This document shows, in pieces, positions 44,451-52,563 of a stretch of 64,000 bases of DNA. The position numbers and the translations under genes are program-made. Under the pieces are notes generated by a model, which saw only the letters and a program-made list of their open reading frames with translations, did no database searches and was not told where the DNA came from. Within the stretch, counting starts at the first letter, position 1, and each line of letters starts with the position of its first letter. The DNA is taken from assembly GCA_965198715.1 (NCBI GenBank), contig CBDAPV010000002.1:1612001-1676000 (forward strand), written 5' to 3'. Source of the stretch: RH-AL1 sp965198715 (GTDB lineage: Bacteria; Pseudomonadota; Alphaproteobacteria; Rhizobiales; Beijerinckiaceae).

Positions 44451-45004
44451 CTATCTGCATCTTGGGCAAAGCGGGAGATCAACCCTCGTGTCATAGACGT
44501 CCGCGTGCATCTCAGGGTCGGTCAGGCTGTCGAAGGCGCCTGCCATACCGCCTAGCCCCACCGTCCCGGTGACGAGCGGCCGGACGTCGATCGTGCCCTC
44601 CGTAATGTCGCGCAGGGTCGCGGCGTCGAGAGCACCATTCGCTCCGCGTAACCACCGGGAAAAAGGTTCGAGAAGCCGATCGTCTTGAGACCGTCGGAGC
44701 GCAGCACCGCCGGCACCGAGACCACGCGCGTGCCGGGCGCGAAACGACGCTCGCCGCCTGGCCCGTAGTCCAGGACCTCGGCGCAGAACTCGTGGCCGAA
44801 CACCACGTCCCGTGCCGGATCGCGAACGCCGAGACCAGCGCGTTTCGACAGGTCGGCAAATCGGTCGAGGTTATGCAGGGCTTGGAGGTTGGAGCCGCAG
44901 ATGCCGCAGCAGAGCGTTCGCACCAGGACCTGACCGGGGCCGGGCTCGACCTCGGCGATGTCGTCAAAGACCAGACGCGATCCGCGTCTCACCACCGCTC
45001 GCAT
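44451..45004 (-). pseudogene. zinc-type alcohol dehydrogenase (MDR family), internally deleted
   Basis: The first 120 codons are the catalytic-domain start of a medium-chain dehydrogenase: RTLCCGICGSNLQALHNLDR (catalytic zinc cysteine), VFGHEFCAEVLDYGPGGERR, then GGYAERMVLS. Immediately afterwards, in another frame, comes the end of such a protein: LRDITEGTIDVRPLVTGTVG, GMAGAFDSLTDPEMHADVY. The roughly 170-190 residues between, the whole NAD(P)-binding Rossmann domain, are missing. An out-of-frame deletion near 44630 explains both. The ATG and N-terminal reading frame are otherwise intact. It converges on the amidase remnant with only two bases between them. Confidence 0.88.
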
Positions 45005-45099
45005 CCGTCTCTCCTATGGCAGGCGCACCCGCGCGAATGATCATGCTACGGACCCACGAGTCGCGCGCTTCCGCGGAAGGCTGGGCCGGGACAGGGTCG

Positions 45100-46030
45100 T
45101 CAGCGCTTGGCCGGCGTCTCGTCGGATAACGTCGACCTTGCGACGAAGTCGAGGAACGCGCGAAGCGGCGGCGGGACGAGCCGGCGGCCGGAATAGTAGA
45201 GGAACGGCCCAGAGAAGGGCTGCCACCGTTCCTCCAGCACGGGCTCGAGCTCGCCGCTGTCCAGGTGGGGGCGCAGCCAGTCTTCGAACAACTGGATGAT
45301 GCCGACGCCCGCGACGGCCATGTCGACGGCGAGGTCGGTGGCGGCTCCAACGCTGACCACCAGCGGACCGGACGGTTCGACACGCACCACCTCGCCCGTT
45401 CGTTCGAATTCCCAGGGGGTTGTCATCGTGCCGCTGGGGAAACGGCCGCGCAGGCAGGCGTGCGCGAGCAGGTCGCGCGGATGTCCGGGGCGGCCTTGCC
45501 GGTCGAGGTAGACCGGAGCCGCGGCCGTGGCGTAGCACTGGAGGCGAGGTCCGACGGGCACGGCGATCATGTCCAGCGCGAGGCGCTCGTCGTAGCGGAT
45601 ACCGGCGTCGCACCCCCGCCGCCAGCACGTCGACGAAGCTGTCGTCGGCGACGATCTCCAGCTGGATATCAGGATAGGCCGACAGGAAGCCGGGCAGGAT
45701 GGCGGGCAGCACCAGGCGGGCGGCGCTGACCGGCACGTTCAGGCGGAGGGTGCCCGCCGGCTTGTCGCGGAAGCTGGTCGCGACATCGAGGGCCGCCTCC
45801 ACCGCGCCGAGCGCGGGGGCCAGCCGGTCGATCAGCCTCGCGCCCGCCTCCGTCGGCGTGACGCTCCGCGTGGTGCGGTGGAGCAGGCGGACGCCGAGCC
45901 TCGCCTCGAGACGCCGCACCGCCTCGCTTAACGTCGAGGCGCTGATGCCGCTGCTGCGGCCGGCATCGCGGAGTCCCCGCGCCCGGGCGACGGCGAGGAA
46001 AGCGTGGAGGTCGCCGAGATCGGCCTTCAT
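45100..46030 (-). pseudogene. LysR-family transcriptional regulator, frameshifted
   Basis: The first 140 codons are a normal LysR N-terminus: the helix-turn-helix (SGISASTLSEAVRRLEARLG, LLHRTTRSVTPTEAGARLID) and the start of the effector domain (LPAILPGFLSAYPDIQLEIV). At a run of five C (45613-45617, plus strand) the frame changes. Removing one base gives CDAGIRYDERLALDMIAVPV and continues into the intact rest of the effector domain to ARSTLSDETPAKR. The break could be a real mutation or a sequencing error in the run. It diverges from the aldo/keto reductase gene, whose promoter region carries a candidate operator. If the shift is real, the protein lacks most of its sensor domain. Confidence 0.88.
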
Positions 46031-46057
46031 CGTTCGATCGTTCCGTACAGCCCGTGT

Positions 46058-46075
46058 GGATTATCCAGGATTATC
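46058..46075. promoter_or_regulatory. direct repeat, candidate LysR operator
   Basis: GGATTATC occurs at 46058-46065 and again at 46068-46075, exactly one helical turn apart, in the 92-base gap between the divergent LysR and aldo/keto reductase genes. The second copy overlaps the -35 box of the reductase promoter. Confidence 0.5.
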
Positions 46076-46099
46076 AGCAAATTCGATAGCGCCTATAAC
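46071..46099 (+). promoter_or_regulatory. promoter of the aldo/keto reductase gene
   Basis: TTATCA, a 17-base spacer and TATAAC, 24 bases before the start codon. The -10 box is strong and the -35 box moderate, as expected for an activator-dependent promoter. Confidence 0.55.
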
Positions 46100-46122
46100 C
46101 TGCTCATCCAGGGAGCATCGAC

Positions 46123-47007
46123 ATGCGGACGATCGATCACGCCGGCACCTTCACCCTCGGCCACCGGACCGTGAAACGGCTCGGCTACGGCGCCATGCAG
46201 CTCGCGGGCCCAGGCGTGTTCGGGCCTCCGCGCGACACGGACGCGGCGCTCGCCGTCCTGCGCGAAGCCGTCGCGGCCGGCGTCGACCACATCGACACCA
46301 GCGACTTCTACGGTCCCCACGTCACCAACAAGCTCATCCGCGAAGCGCTGTCGCCCTACCCCGAGGACCTCGTGCTGGTCACGAAGATCGGCGCGAGGCG
46401 TGGAGACAGCGGTTCATGGCTGCCGGCCTTCGGTGCCGATGAACTCGAGCGCGCGATCGACGACAACCTGCGCAACCTCGGACTGGACGTTCTCGACGTC
46501 GTCAACCTGCGGGTCATGTTCGACGCGCACGGCCCGGCGGAAGGATCGATCGAGGTGCCGCTCACGGCACTGGCCAAACTCCAGCAGCGTGGCCTCGTCC
46601 GCGACATCGGGTTGAGCAACGTCACCGATGCGCAGGTACGCGAGGGCCGCGGCATCTGCGAGATCGCCTGCGTGCAGAATCAATACAACCTCGCGCACCG
46701 CGACGACGATCGATTGATCGAGGCACTCGCCCGGGACGGGATCGCCTACGTCCCGTTCTTTCCGCTCGGCGGCTTCTCGCGGCTGCAGTCGTCGGCGCTG
46801 TCGGAGGTCGCCGCGGCTCTGCATGCAACCCCCATGCAGGTCGCACTCGCGTGGCTGCTGCGACGCTCGCCCAACATCCTGCTGATCCCGGGAACGTCGT
46901 CCCTCACCCATCTGCGCGAGAACCTGAAGGCCGCCGATCTGGTGCTGGACGCCGACAGCATTCGCGCGCTCGACACGATCGGGGCGGAGGTTGCCACAGC
47001 GATTTGA
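46123..47007 (+). CDS. aldo/keto reductase (YdbC-like)
   Basis: A 294-residue TIM-barrel NADP(H)-dependent oxidoreductase, full length and with a good ribosome site (GGGAG, seven bases before the ATG). Of the catalytic tetrad, D58 and Y63 (HIDTSDFYG) and K88 (LVLVTKIG) are present. Where the fourth residue, histidine, is usual after the fourth strand the protein reads DVVNLRVMF, so it is replaced, as I recall for the YdbC subgroup. GLSNVTDAQV and WLLRRSPNILLIPGTSSLTH are cofactor-binding motifs. It is divergent from the frameshifted LysR gene, presumably its regulator. The substrate is unknown; reduction of small aldehydes or ketones is likely. Confidence 0.9.
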   Translation: MRTIDHAGTFTLGHRTVKRLGYGAMQLAGPGVFGPPRDTDAALAVLREAVAAGVDHIDTSDFYGPHVTNKLIREALSPYPEDLVLVTKIGARRGDSGSWLPAFGADELERAIDDNLRNLGLDVLDVVNLRVMFDAHGPAEGSIEVPLTALAKLQQRGLVRDIGLSNVTDAQVREGRGICEIACVQNQYNLAHRDDDRLIEALARDGIAYVPFFPLGGFSRLQSSALSEVAAALHATPMQVALAWLLRRSPNILLIPGTSSLTHLRENLKAADLVLDADSIRALDTIGAEVATAI

Positions 47008-47125
47008 GCCAGCGGCTTTTATACTAAACAGGAAAGCGCAGCGAGGACAGGTACATAAGCGTCGCGAAGCGACACCGGATCACCATTGATGCTCTAAAGG
47101 GCGTCGTAGTGTCGTGCGGCAGCAC

Positions 47126-47455
47126 CTATTGGAGGGGACGCTGCAGACCCGCGTTGTCGGCGCCGGGTCCGGCGGTCGAAACGCAGATGAAGCGGATGTC
47201 TTTAACCGGCCGGTTGCGCAGCACTTCGGCCATGCGGCCCTTTACGTGCTTGGTGAGGTACATGCCGCGAACGGCGATAGATGTGGCCGAACTGCAGGCA
47301 GGCGTTGGCGAAGGTGGAATCGTAGACGACCGCACGACGCGCGCCGGGTCAGACATCAGCGTCTTGAAGAACAGCGTCTCGTTGCGCTCGCAGTGCGCGA
47401 CCAGATACCTGCCGTCTCGCGACAACCGTTTCAAGCCGTTCAAGCTGGCGGTTGA
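47126..47455 (-). other. possible decayed gene, family not recognised
   Basis: Minus-strand reading gives protein-like stretches in two frames: RDGRYLVAHCERNETLFFKT and MYLTKHVKGRMAEVLRNRPV (then DIRFICVSTAGPGADNAGL) in one, and RRAVVYDSTFANACLQFGHI between them in the other. This pattern, two frames joined around 47275 and 47340, is what a frameshifted gene looks like. I cannot name the family. It may equally be chance coding in GC-rich sequence. The surrounding stretch 47008-47477 holds nothing else I can identify. Confidence 0.3.
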
Positions 47456-47477
47456 CCGGTACTGCTGAAAGAAACTT

Positions 47478-47958
47478 TTGAGCGACGTCGACATCCACCC
47501 CGCCACTGCTTTGGACGTCTCATCAATCCGAGCGGTCGTCGAGGACGCCAATGGGCATTACCTCGAGCGCATGGGCCGTGCTCTGGCACCCATGACGTCA
47601 GACTATGAAGAGATCGTCAGAGAGAGCAACGTCTTAATCCTGACGGTTGGTCGCGCCGTGGCCGGCCTTATCGTCTATCGTCTTTAAGCCGGGCGCGGAC
47701 CACCTTCTCGTCAGTAACGTCGCAGTAGCTAGCTTCTACCAAGGTCTTGGGTTTGGACGAGCGCTCCTCGAGCATGCGGAAATGCACGCTTCACGGGAAG
47801 GCATCGGTAAACTGCGCCTTTTCACCAATGAACTTATGCACGAGAACTTGGCGATCGACACGAAACTCGGCTGGGAGGAACATGACCGAGCCGAGAAGGA
47901 TGGGTTTCGTCGCGTGTTCATGCGCAAGCGCGTCGAGAGGCCCGAACCGAGGACGTAG
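47478..47958 (+). pseudogene. GNAT acetyltransferase broken by a 7-base tandem duplication
   Basis: The first part (from a TTG) reads as a GNAT N-acetyltransferase: HPATALDVSSIRAVVEDANG, then VLILTVGRAVAGLIVYRL and a stop. At 47669-47682 the seven bases TATCGTC are present twice in tandem. Deleting one copy restores GLIVFKPGADHLLVSNVAV and joins the frame to the acetyl-CoA-binding part YQGLGFGRALLEHAEMHASR and NLAIDTKLGWEEHDRAEKDG. A replication-slippage mutation is therefore the single visible lesion, and it looks recent because both halves are otherwise clean. Confidence 0.88.
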
Positions 47959-48085
47959 GCGTTCGCCATGCGATCGTCTGGTCCGATCTTAACGTGCGCC
48001 ATACAGCCTTAACAGGTCCGGCACAAGGTATCATTACCTTGTTTGATTCGGCCCGCTCCAAAAGACAGCCGTGTTTCAATCGGGA

Positions 48086-48332
48086 TCATGACCCATGACG
48101 CATCATGACGCGAGTTTGTGTGGCAATGTAGCGCTCTAGATCGTTGAGCTTGTGCTCGGAGATCCGTAATCCGCTCGAGCTGCCGCTCGATGGTCTCGAC
48201 CGTCGGCGGCAGCAGGCCCTCGAACCAGTGCTCGCGCGGTTCTTCTTCGGTGAAGGCCGTTCTCTTGTTAGAGACGGGATCGTCGAGCTCGCGCAATCCG
48301 CGATGCGGGTCTGCAGCTGAATCCCTACTCAT
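48086..48332 (-). pseudogene. maeA: malic enzyme, N-terminal remnant
   Basis: From an ATG with a good ribosome site (GGAG) the frame reads DPVSNKRTAFTEEEPREHWF, EGLLPPTVETIERQLERI, the start of the NAD-malic enzyme family (homologues have NKGTAFTEEER and GLLPP). A frameshift follows, after which EHKLNDLERYIATQTRV continues the family pattern (NDLERYI). Homology then stops: the catalytic and NAD-binding domains, more than 450 residues, are absent. It is a truncated relic beside the intact copper ATPase. Confidence 0.8.
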
Positions 48333-48421
48333 CTCCCCGTCTCCTGTTCGGGTGCGCGGCGTCACCGGGCTTCGCACGTTTCCATGTCTGTCCGCGGAGC
48401 CGTGGGCTCCATCGGGCTTCT

Positions 48422-50785
48422 TCACAGATCGAGGCTCCTCAGGCGCAGCGCATTCGAGATCACAGACACCGAGCTGAGCGACATCGCCATCGCCGCCACT
48501 ATGGGGCTGAGCAGGATACCGAAAGCAGGGTAGAGCACCCCGGCGGCGATCGGGATGCCGACGGCGTTGTAGGCGAAGGCGAAGAAAAGGTTCTGCCGGA
48601 TGTTGCGCATCGTCGCCCGGCTGAGCGTAATGGCGCGCTCGATACCGGCGAGGTCGCCCTTCACCAGGGTGACGCCGGCGCTCTGGATCGCCACTTCCGT
48701 CCCGGTCCCCATGGCGATCCCGACGTCGGCCTCGGCGAGCGCGGGAGCGTCGTTGACACCGTCTCCCGCCATCGCGACGATCCGCTTCTCGGCCTTGAGC
48801 CGCGCCACGACGCGGTGCTTGCCGTCGGGTAGGACGCCGGCCTCCACTTCGTCGATGCCGAGGCTGCGTCCGACCGCCCGCGCTGTGACGGCGTTGTCTC
48901 CCGTCAGCATGATGACGCGAAGCCCCCTCGCGCGCAGCGATCGGACCGCTTCGACCGACGACGGCTTGACGGGATCAGCGATGGCGATCACGCCCGCCAC
49001 CTCGCCGTCCACGGCGACGAAGAGCGCGGTCGCGCCCTCGCCGCGCTGCCGGTCGGCCTCGGCCCCGAGCGCGCCGAGCGGCACTCTTAGCCCAGACATA
49101 AGCGTCTCGTTGCCGAGCGCGACTCGGCGCTGGCTGACCTGGGCCTCGACCCCCATGCCGGTGCGAGAGGAGAAGTTCCGCGCGTCGGCCACATCGAGGC
49201 CGCGCTCCTTGGCTGAGGCGACGATCGCCGCCGCCAGCGGGTGTTCGCTGGAGTGTTCGACGGCGGCGGCGAGCGCCAGCAGGTCGTCTTGCTCGTAGCC
49301 TCCGGCCGCGACGATCACGGTCACCTTCGGCTTGCCCTCGGTCAGGGTGCCGGTCTTGTCGACGACGATCGTGTCGACATTCTCCAGCCGCTCCAAAGCT
49401 TCGGCCGACTTGATGAGGATGCCGGCCCCGGCGCCCTTGCCGATGCCGACGCCGATCGACATCGGGGTGGCGAGGCCGAGCGCGCAGGGACAGGCGATGA
49501 TGAGGACGCTGACGGCGGCGACGAGCGCGTAGGCCAGGGCCGGCGCCGGGCCGAGCAGCGCCCAGGCGGCGAAGGCTGCGACCGCGCAGGCGATCACCGC
49601 GGGCACGAACCAGCCGGCGACCCGGTCCGCCATGCGCTGGATGGGGGCTCGGCTGCGCTGCGCCTGCGCCACCATGGTCACGATGCGCGCCAGCATGGTG
49701 TCGGAGCCGACCTTCTCCGCGCGCATGGTCAGCGCGCCCGTGCCGTTCACGGTGCCGCCGATGAGCCTGGCGCCGGCCGCCTTCTCGACCGGCATCGACT
49801 CGCCGGTGACCATCGACTCGTCGACGGCGCTGCGCCCGTCCAGGACGATGCCGTCGACCGGGACGCCGTCGCCGGGCCGCACGCGCAGCCTGTCGCCCGC
49901 GACGACCTCCTCCAGTGCGACGACCTCGTCCTCGCCGCCTTCGCGGATCCGCCGCGCGGTCTTGGGGGCGAGCTGTAGCAGCGCGCGGATGGCGCCGCCG
50001 GTCTGTTCGCGGGCGCGCAGCTCGAGCACCTGGCCGAGCAGGACGAGCACGGTGATGACGGCGGACGCCTCGAAATAGACCGCGACGGCGCCTTCGGCGT
50101 CGCGGAAGCCCGCCGGAAAGAGGCCTGGGGCCACGGTCGCCACGGCGCTGTAGAGGTAGGCGGCGCCGGTCCCGAGCGCGACGAGGCTGAACATGTTGAG
50201 GCTGGCGTTGACCACCGACGCCCAAGCCCGCTCGAAGAACGGCCAGCCCGCCCACAGCACGACCGGCGTCGCGAGGGCAAATTGGACATAGGCGGAGATC
50301 CGGTCCGGGATCAGGGCGTGGAGGCCGAACCAGGGGACGTGGGCGCTCATGTCGAGCACGACCAAGGGGATGGCCAACGCGAGGCCGATCCAGAGGCGCC
50401 GGCGCATGTCGACGAGCTCGGGATCCGGGTCGGTCTCCAGCCGCGGCGTCTCCGGCTCCAGCGCCATGCCGCATTTCGGGCAACTGCCCGAGCCCTCCTG
50501 CCGCACCTCCGGGTGCATTGGGCAGGTGAAGATCGTTCCGGGCGCTGGTGGCGGCTCGGCGGGCGCGTCGGGATCGGCGCGCCGCAGGTACTTCTGTGGG
50601 TCAGCTGTGAACTTGCCGCGGCATCCGGCCGAGCAGAAGTGGAAGGTCGTGCCGTCCAGCTCGGCGACGTGCTTGCCCGAGGAGGGGTCAACCTTCATGC
50701 CGCACACCGGATCGGTGGCGCTCTTGCCTTCGGAGCCGTGGCTGGGCCTTTCGGCGGAGGCGAGGGGGTCTAAGGCTTTTGTCAT
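48422..50785 (-). CDS. copper-type heavy-metal P1B-ATPase with YHS and HMBD domains
   Basis: A 787-residue membrane pump. The N-terminus has a YHS domain (DPVCGMKVDPSSGKHVAELD, FHFCSAGCRGKF) and a heavy-metal-binding domain (TCPMHPEVRQEGSGSCPKCG) instead of the usual HMA/CXXC ferredoxin-like domain. Then follow the actuator motif VTGESMPVEKAAG, the transmembrane metal site CPC (IIACPCALGLATP), the phosphorylation site DKTGTLTEGK, and the hinge AMAGDGVNDAPALAEADVGI. The CPC motif and overall form point to Cu(I)/Ag(I) export. The start MTKALDPLASAERP is chosen because it precedes the YHS domain and has GAGG upstream. No copper chaperone or CueR-type regulator is adjacent. Confidence 0.93.
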   Translation of the reverse strand: MTKALDPLASAERPSHGSEGKSATDPVCGMKVDPSSGKHVAELDGTTFHFCSAGCRGKFTADPQKYLRRADPDAPAEPPPAPGTIFTCPMHPEVRQEGSGSCPKCGMALEPETPRLETDPDPELVDMRRRLWIGLALAIPLVVLDMSAHVPWFGLHALIPDRISAYVQFALATPVVLWAGWPFFERAWASVVNASLNMFSLVALGTGAAYLYSAVATVAPGLFPAGFRDAEGAVAVYFEASAVITVLVLLGQVLELRAREQTGGAIRALLQLAPKTARRIREGGEDEVVALEEVVAGDRLRVRPGDGVPVDGIVLDGRSAVDESMVTGESMPVEKAAGARLIGGTVNGTGALTMRAEKVGSDTMLARIVTMVAQAQRSRAPIQRMADRVAGWFVPAVIACAVAAFAAWALLGPAPALAYALVAAVSVLIIACPCALGLATPMSIGVGIGKGAGAGILIKSAEALERLENVDTIVVDKTGTLTEGKPKVTVIVAAGGYEQDDLLALAAAVEHSSEHPLAAAIVASAKERGLDVADARNFSSRTGMGVEAQVSQRRVALGNETLMSGLRVPLGALGAEADRQRGEGATALFVAVDGEVAGVIAIADPVKPSSVEAVRSLRARGLRVIMLTGDNAVTARAVGRSLGIDEVEAGVLPDGKHRVVARLKAEKRIVAMAGDGVNDAPALAEADVGIAMGTGTEVAIQSAGVTLVKGDLAGIERAITLSRATMRNIRQNLFFAFAYNAVGIPIAAGVLYPAFGILLSPIVAAMAMSLSSVSVISNALRLRSLDL

Positions 50786-51131
50786 AGGTGCATCCTCGCT
50801 GATGACGTGAGAGCGGCCGTGCCTGCGGCGGCTTTCCTCGATGTCGCCGCGCAGGACTCCGAGCGCCCGCTGGCCCAAAAGCAGGTTGATGGCGACGAAG
50901 GCCGATGAGCGGCGGCAGAGGATACCGTCGCTCTTCATTCCTTGCGCTGCCGATGCCGGCTTGTGCATTCTAACGACTTCAGGCCATCTCCGACCCGCGG
51001 AAGACACGTGCGCTCCACGTATTCACAGCATATGGGCCGTCAGTGCCCAATCGGCGCGCATTTCAGCATCTTCAGCAGGAACAGCGCCAGCGAATGGACG
51101 TCGAGCTTAGTGGCCCTCGGCCGATCCGCCG
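50786..51131. other. gene-free stretch upstream of the copper ATPase
   Basis: About 345 bases. The ATPase frame stays open through part of it, but that sequence is not family-like. I found no clear metal-responsive operator (a CueR-type palindrome was looked for by eye) and no other gene. Confidence 0.35.
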
Positions 51132-51865
51132 TCACCGCGATCTGGCGCCGGATGAAACCACGGGCGGGTGCCGTTCGAGCGCCGACCAGCCGAATGCGAG
51201 AAGCGGAGCGGCGACCGTGGCGAACTCCGCTAGTGCGTCGACCAGCTCGCGCTTGGCCAGCAAGGCTTTGGCCAGCGGGCGCCGCGCTAATTACGACTTG
51301 AGCTTCAGCGCCGTCTCGAGTTCGGGAGGCGCGACGAAAAATCCCTTGGTAGGCCTGACGAGCATGTTCTCGCTCTCGAGGGCGAGCTCCGCCTCGGCGA
51401 GGGCCGACAACGCCTCTTGCCATCCGTCGGCGTCGTCGACGAGGCCGCGGCGAAGGGCGCCGAGCACCCTGGATTCAGGCTGAAGAAGCCGGCGGCGGCG
51501 AAAGAGGCCTCGGGGCCGATCTGCAGGTAGAGGACGCCCGGCGCCATTTTCACACCGCTGCGCGTCAGGGCCGCGCTCGCGTTCGTCTTGTAGGAGCGCT
51601 TGTCCTTCGAGAAGCGGACGTCGCGGTTGAGCCGGAACTGCGAGCGCCAGGGATCGCCGCGCAGCGCCAGCCCAGCCGACCCGAGACGTTCCATCAGCTC
51701 GGCGATGAGCGCCGCCATGAGAACGCGCACCGCATTCTCGTATACCGCCTTGTTCTCCGCCATCCAGGTTCGGTCCTGGTGATCGGCGAGCCCCTCGAAG
51801 AAGGTGAAGGCCGTGACATGAAAGCCATCGAACGGCGGCGGCGGCGGCAGGTCGTCCCGGCTCAT
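51132..51865 (-). pseudogene. DUF2461 (TIGR02453-type) protein, frameshift plus nonsense
   Basis: From the ATG the frame reads PPPPFDGFHVTAFTFFEGLA, AENKAVYENAVRVLMAALIA, DVRFSKDKRSYKTNASAALT, the start of a DUF2461 protein. Near 51475 the homology moves to another frame (ESRVLGALRRGLVDDADGWQ, SENMLVRPTKGFFVAPPELE). That frame meets a TAA at 51291-51293 directly after ALKLKS, but the family sequence resumes behind it (ARRPLAKALLAKRELVDALA, AAPLLAFGWSALERHPP), ending at a TGA at 51132. One frameshift and one in-frame stop therefore separate three clean segments. The function of the family is unknown. Confidence 0.88.
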
Positions 51866-51971
51866 GCCGGCCCGGTCGACGCGATGACGGTTTCCGCGCA
51901 CGGCGCGGCATAGGCAAGGCTCGCGTCCGCCCCCCTACGCAGCCTGGCGCCCACTGCCCCGGCGCTCCCGA

Positions 51972-52166
51972 TCAGCCGCTCGTCACCACGCGCGGCTCCG
52001 GCGGCGCCGGTGGCTCCTCGCCGCGGGCCTTGATCAATTCGACGACGAAAGCGTCAAAGGAGGCCTTCACGGCGGGCGCGCGCGAACAGTCCGAGCTGCC
52101 GCAGCTGAAGCCTTCGAGCACCTCCACGGGCATGGTCGCCTCGCAGCGACATCGGCCTTCGTTCAT
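51972..52166 (-). CDS. small cysteine-containing hypothetical protein
   Basis: A 64-residue protein with four cysteines in the first 30 residues (CRCEATMP, FSCGSSDC) and a helical, Pro-rich C-terminus. GAGGG lies eight bases before the ATG. I do not recognise it; the CXC and C-x5-C spacings might bind a metal. It follows the DUF2461 remnant and diverges from the small membrane protein gene. Confidence 0.45.
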   Translation of the reverse strand: MNEGRCRCEATMPVEVLEGFSCGSSDCSRAPAVKASFDAFVVELIKARGEEPPAPPEPRVVTSG

Positions 52167-52267
52167 CGCTTCACCCTCTCAAAGCCTGAAAATGGCCGCG
52201 GTCCGTCAATCCCGCGTTTACCCCGCCGAACTATTCTTACGCCATGTGTCGCGTGGGGAATTCGAGA

Positions 52268-52540
52268 ATGTCGGGACTGCTGGGTCGTTTCGCCAGGGAT
52301 CGCCGCGGCACTACCTTTGAGGGTATCGCCCTCTCGGTGTCGATCATCGCGGTGGCCTTCGTCGCCTCCGCGGACATGCTCGATTACATGGTCAAGAAGC
52401 ACACCGGCGAGCAGAGCATCGTGCTCGCCAAGCCGATCGCGCCGCCGACCCTGAAAGATCTCGACGAGACGCCCACCGGCTCGATGTCCAAGCTGGTGTC
52501 GCGCTCGGTGCTCGATCCCTGCACCGGTCTGGCCAAGTAG
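52268..52540 (+). CDS. small single-span membrane protein
   Basis: A 90-residue protein: a basic N-terminus (LLGRFARDRRGTTFEG), one transmembrane helix (IALSVSIIAVAFVASADML) and a polar tail. The pattern of a basic stretch ending in Gly-Thr-Thr then E before the helix recalls Flp-type pilins or TadE-like proteins, but the match is weak and no pilus genes are nearby. GGGGA eight bases upstream supports the ATG given; an earlier in-frame ATG at 52244 is possible. It is convergent with the DUF2155 gene. Confidence 0.55.
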   Translation: MSGLLGRFARDRRGTTFEGIALSVSIIAVAFVASADMLDYMVKKHTGEQSIVLAKPIAPPTLKDLDETPTGSMSKLVSRSVLDPCTGLAK

Positions 52541-52563
52541 CCCGGCCGACCCGCTCGATTTGA

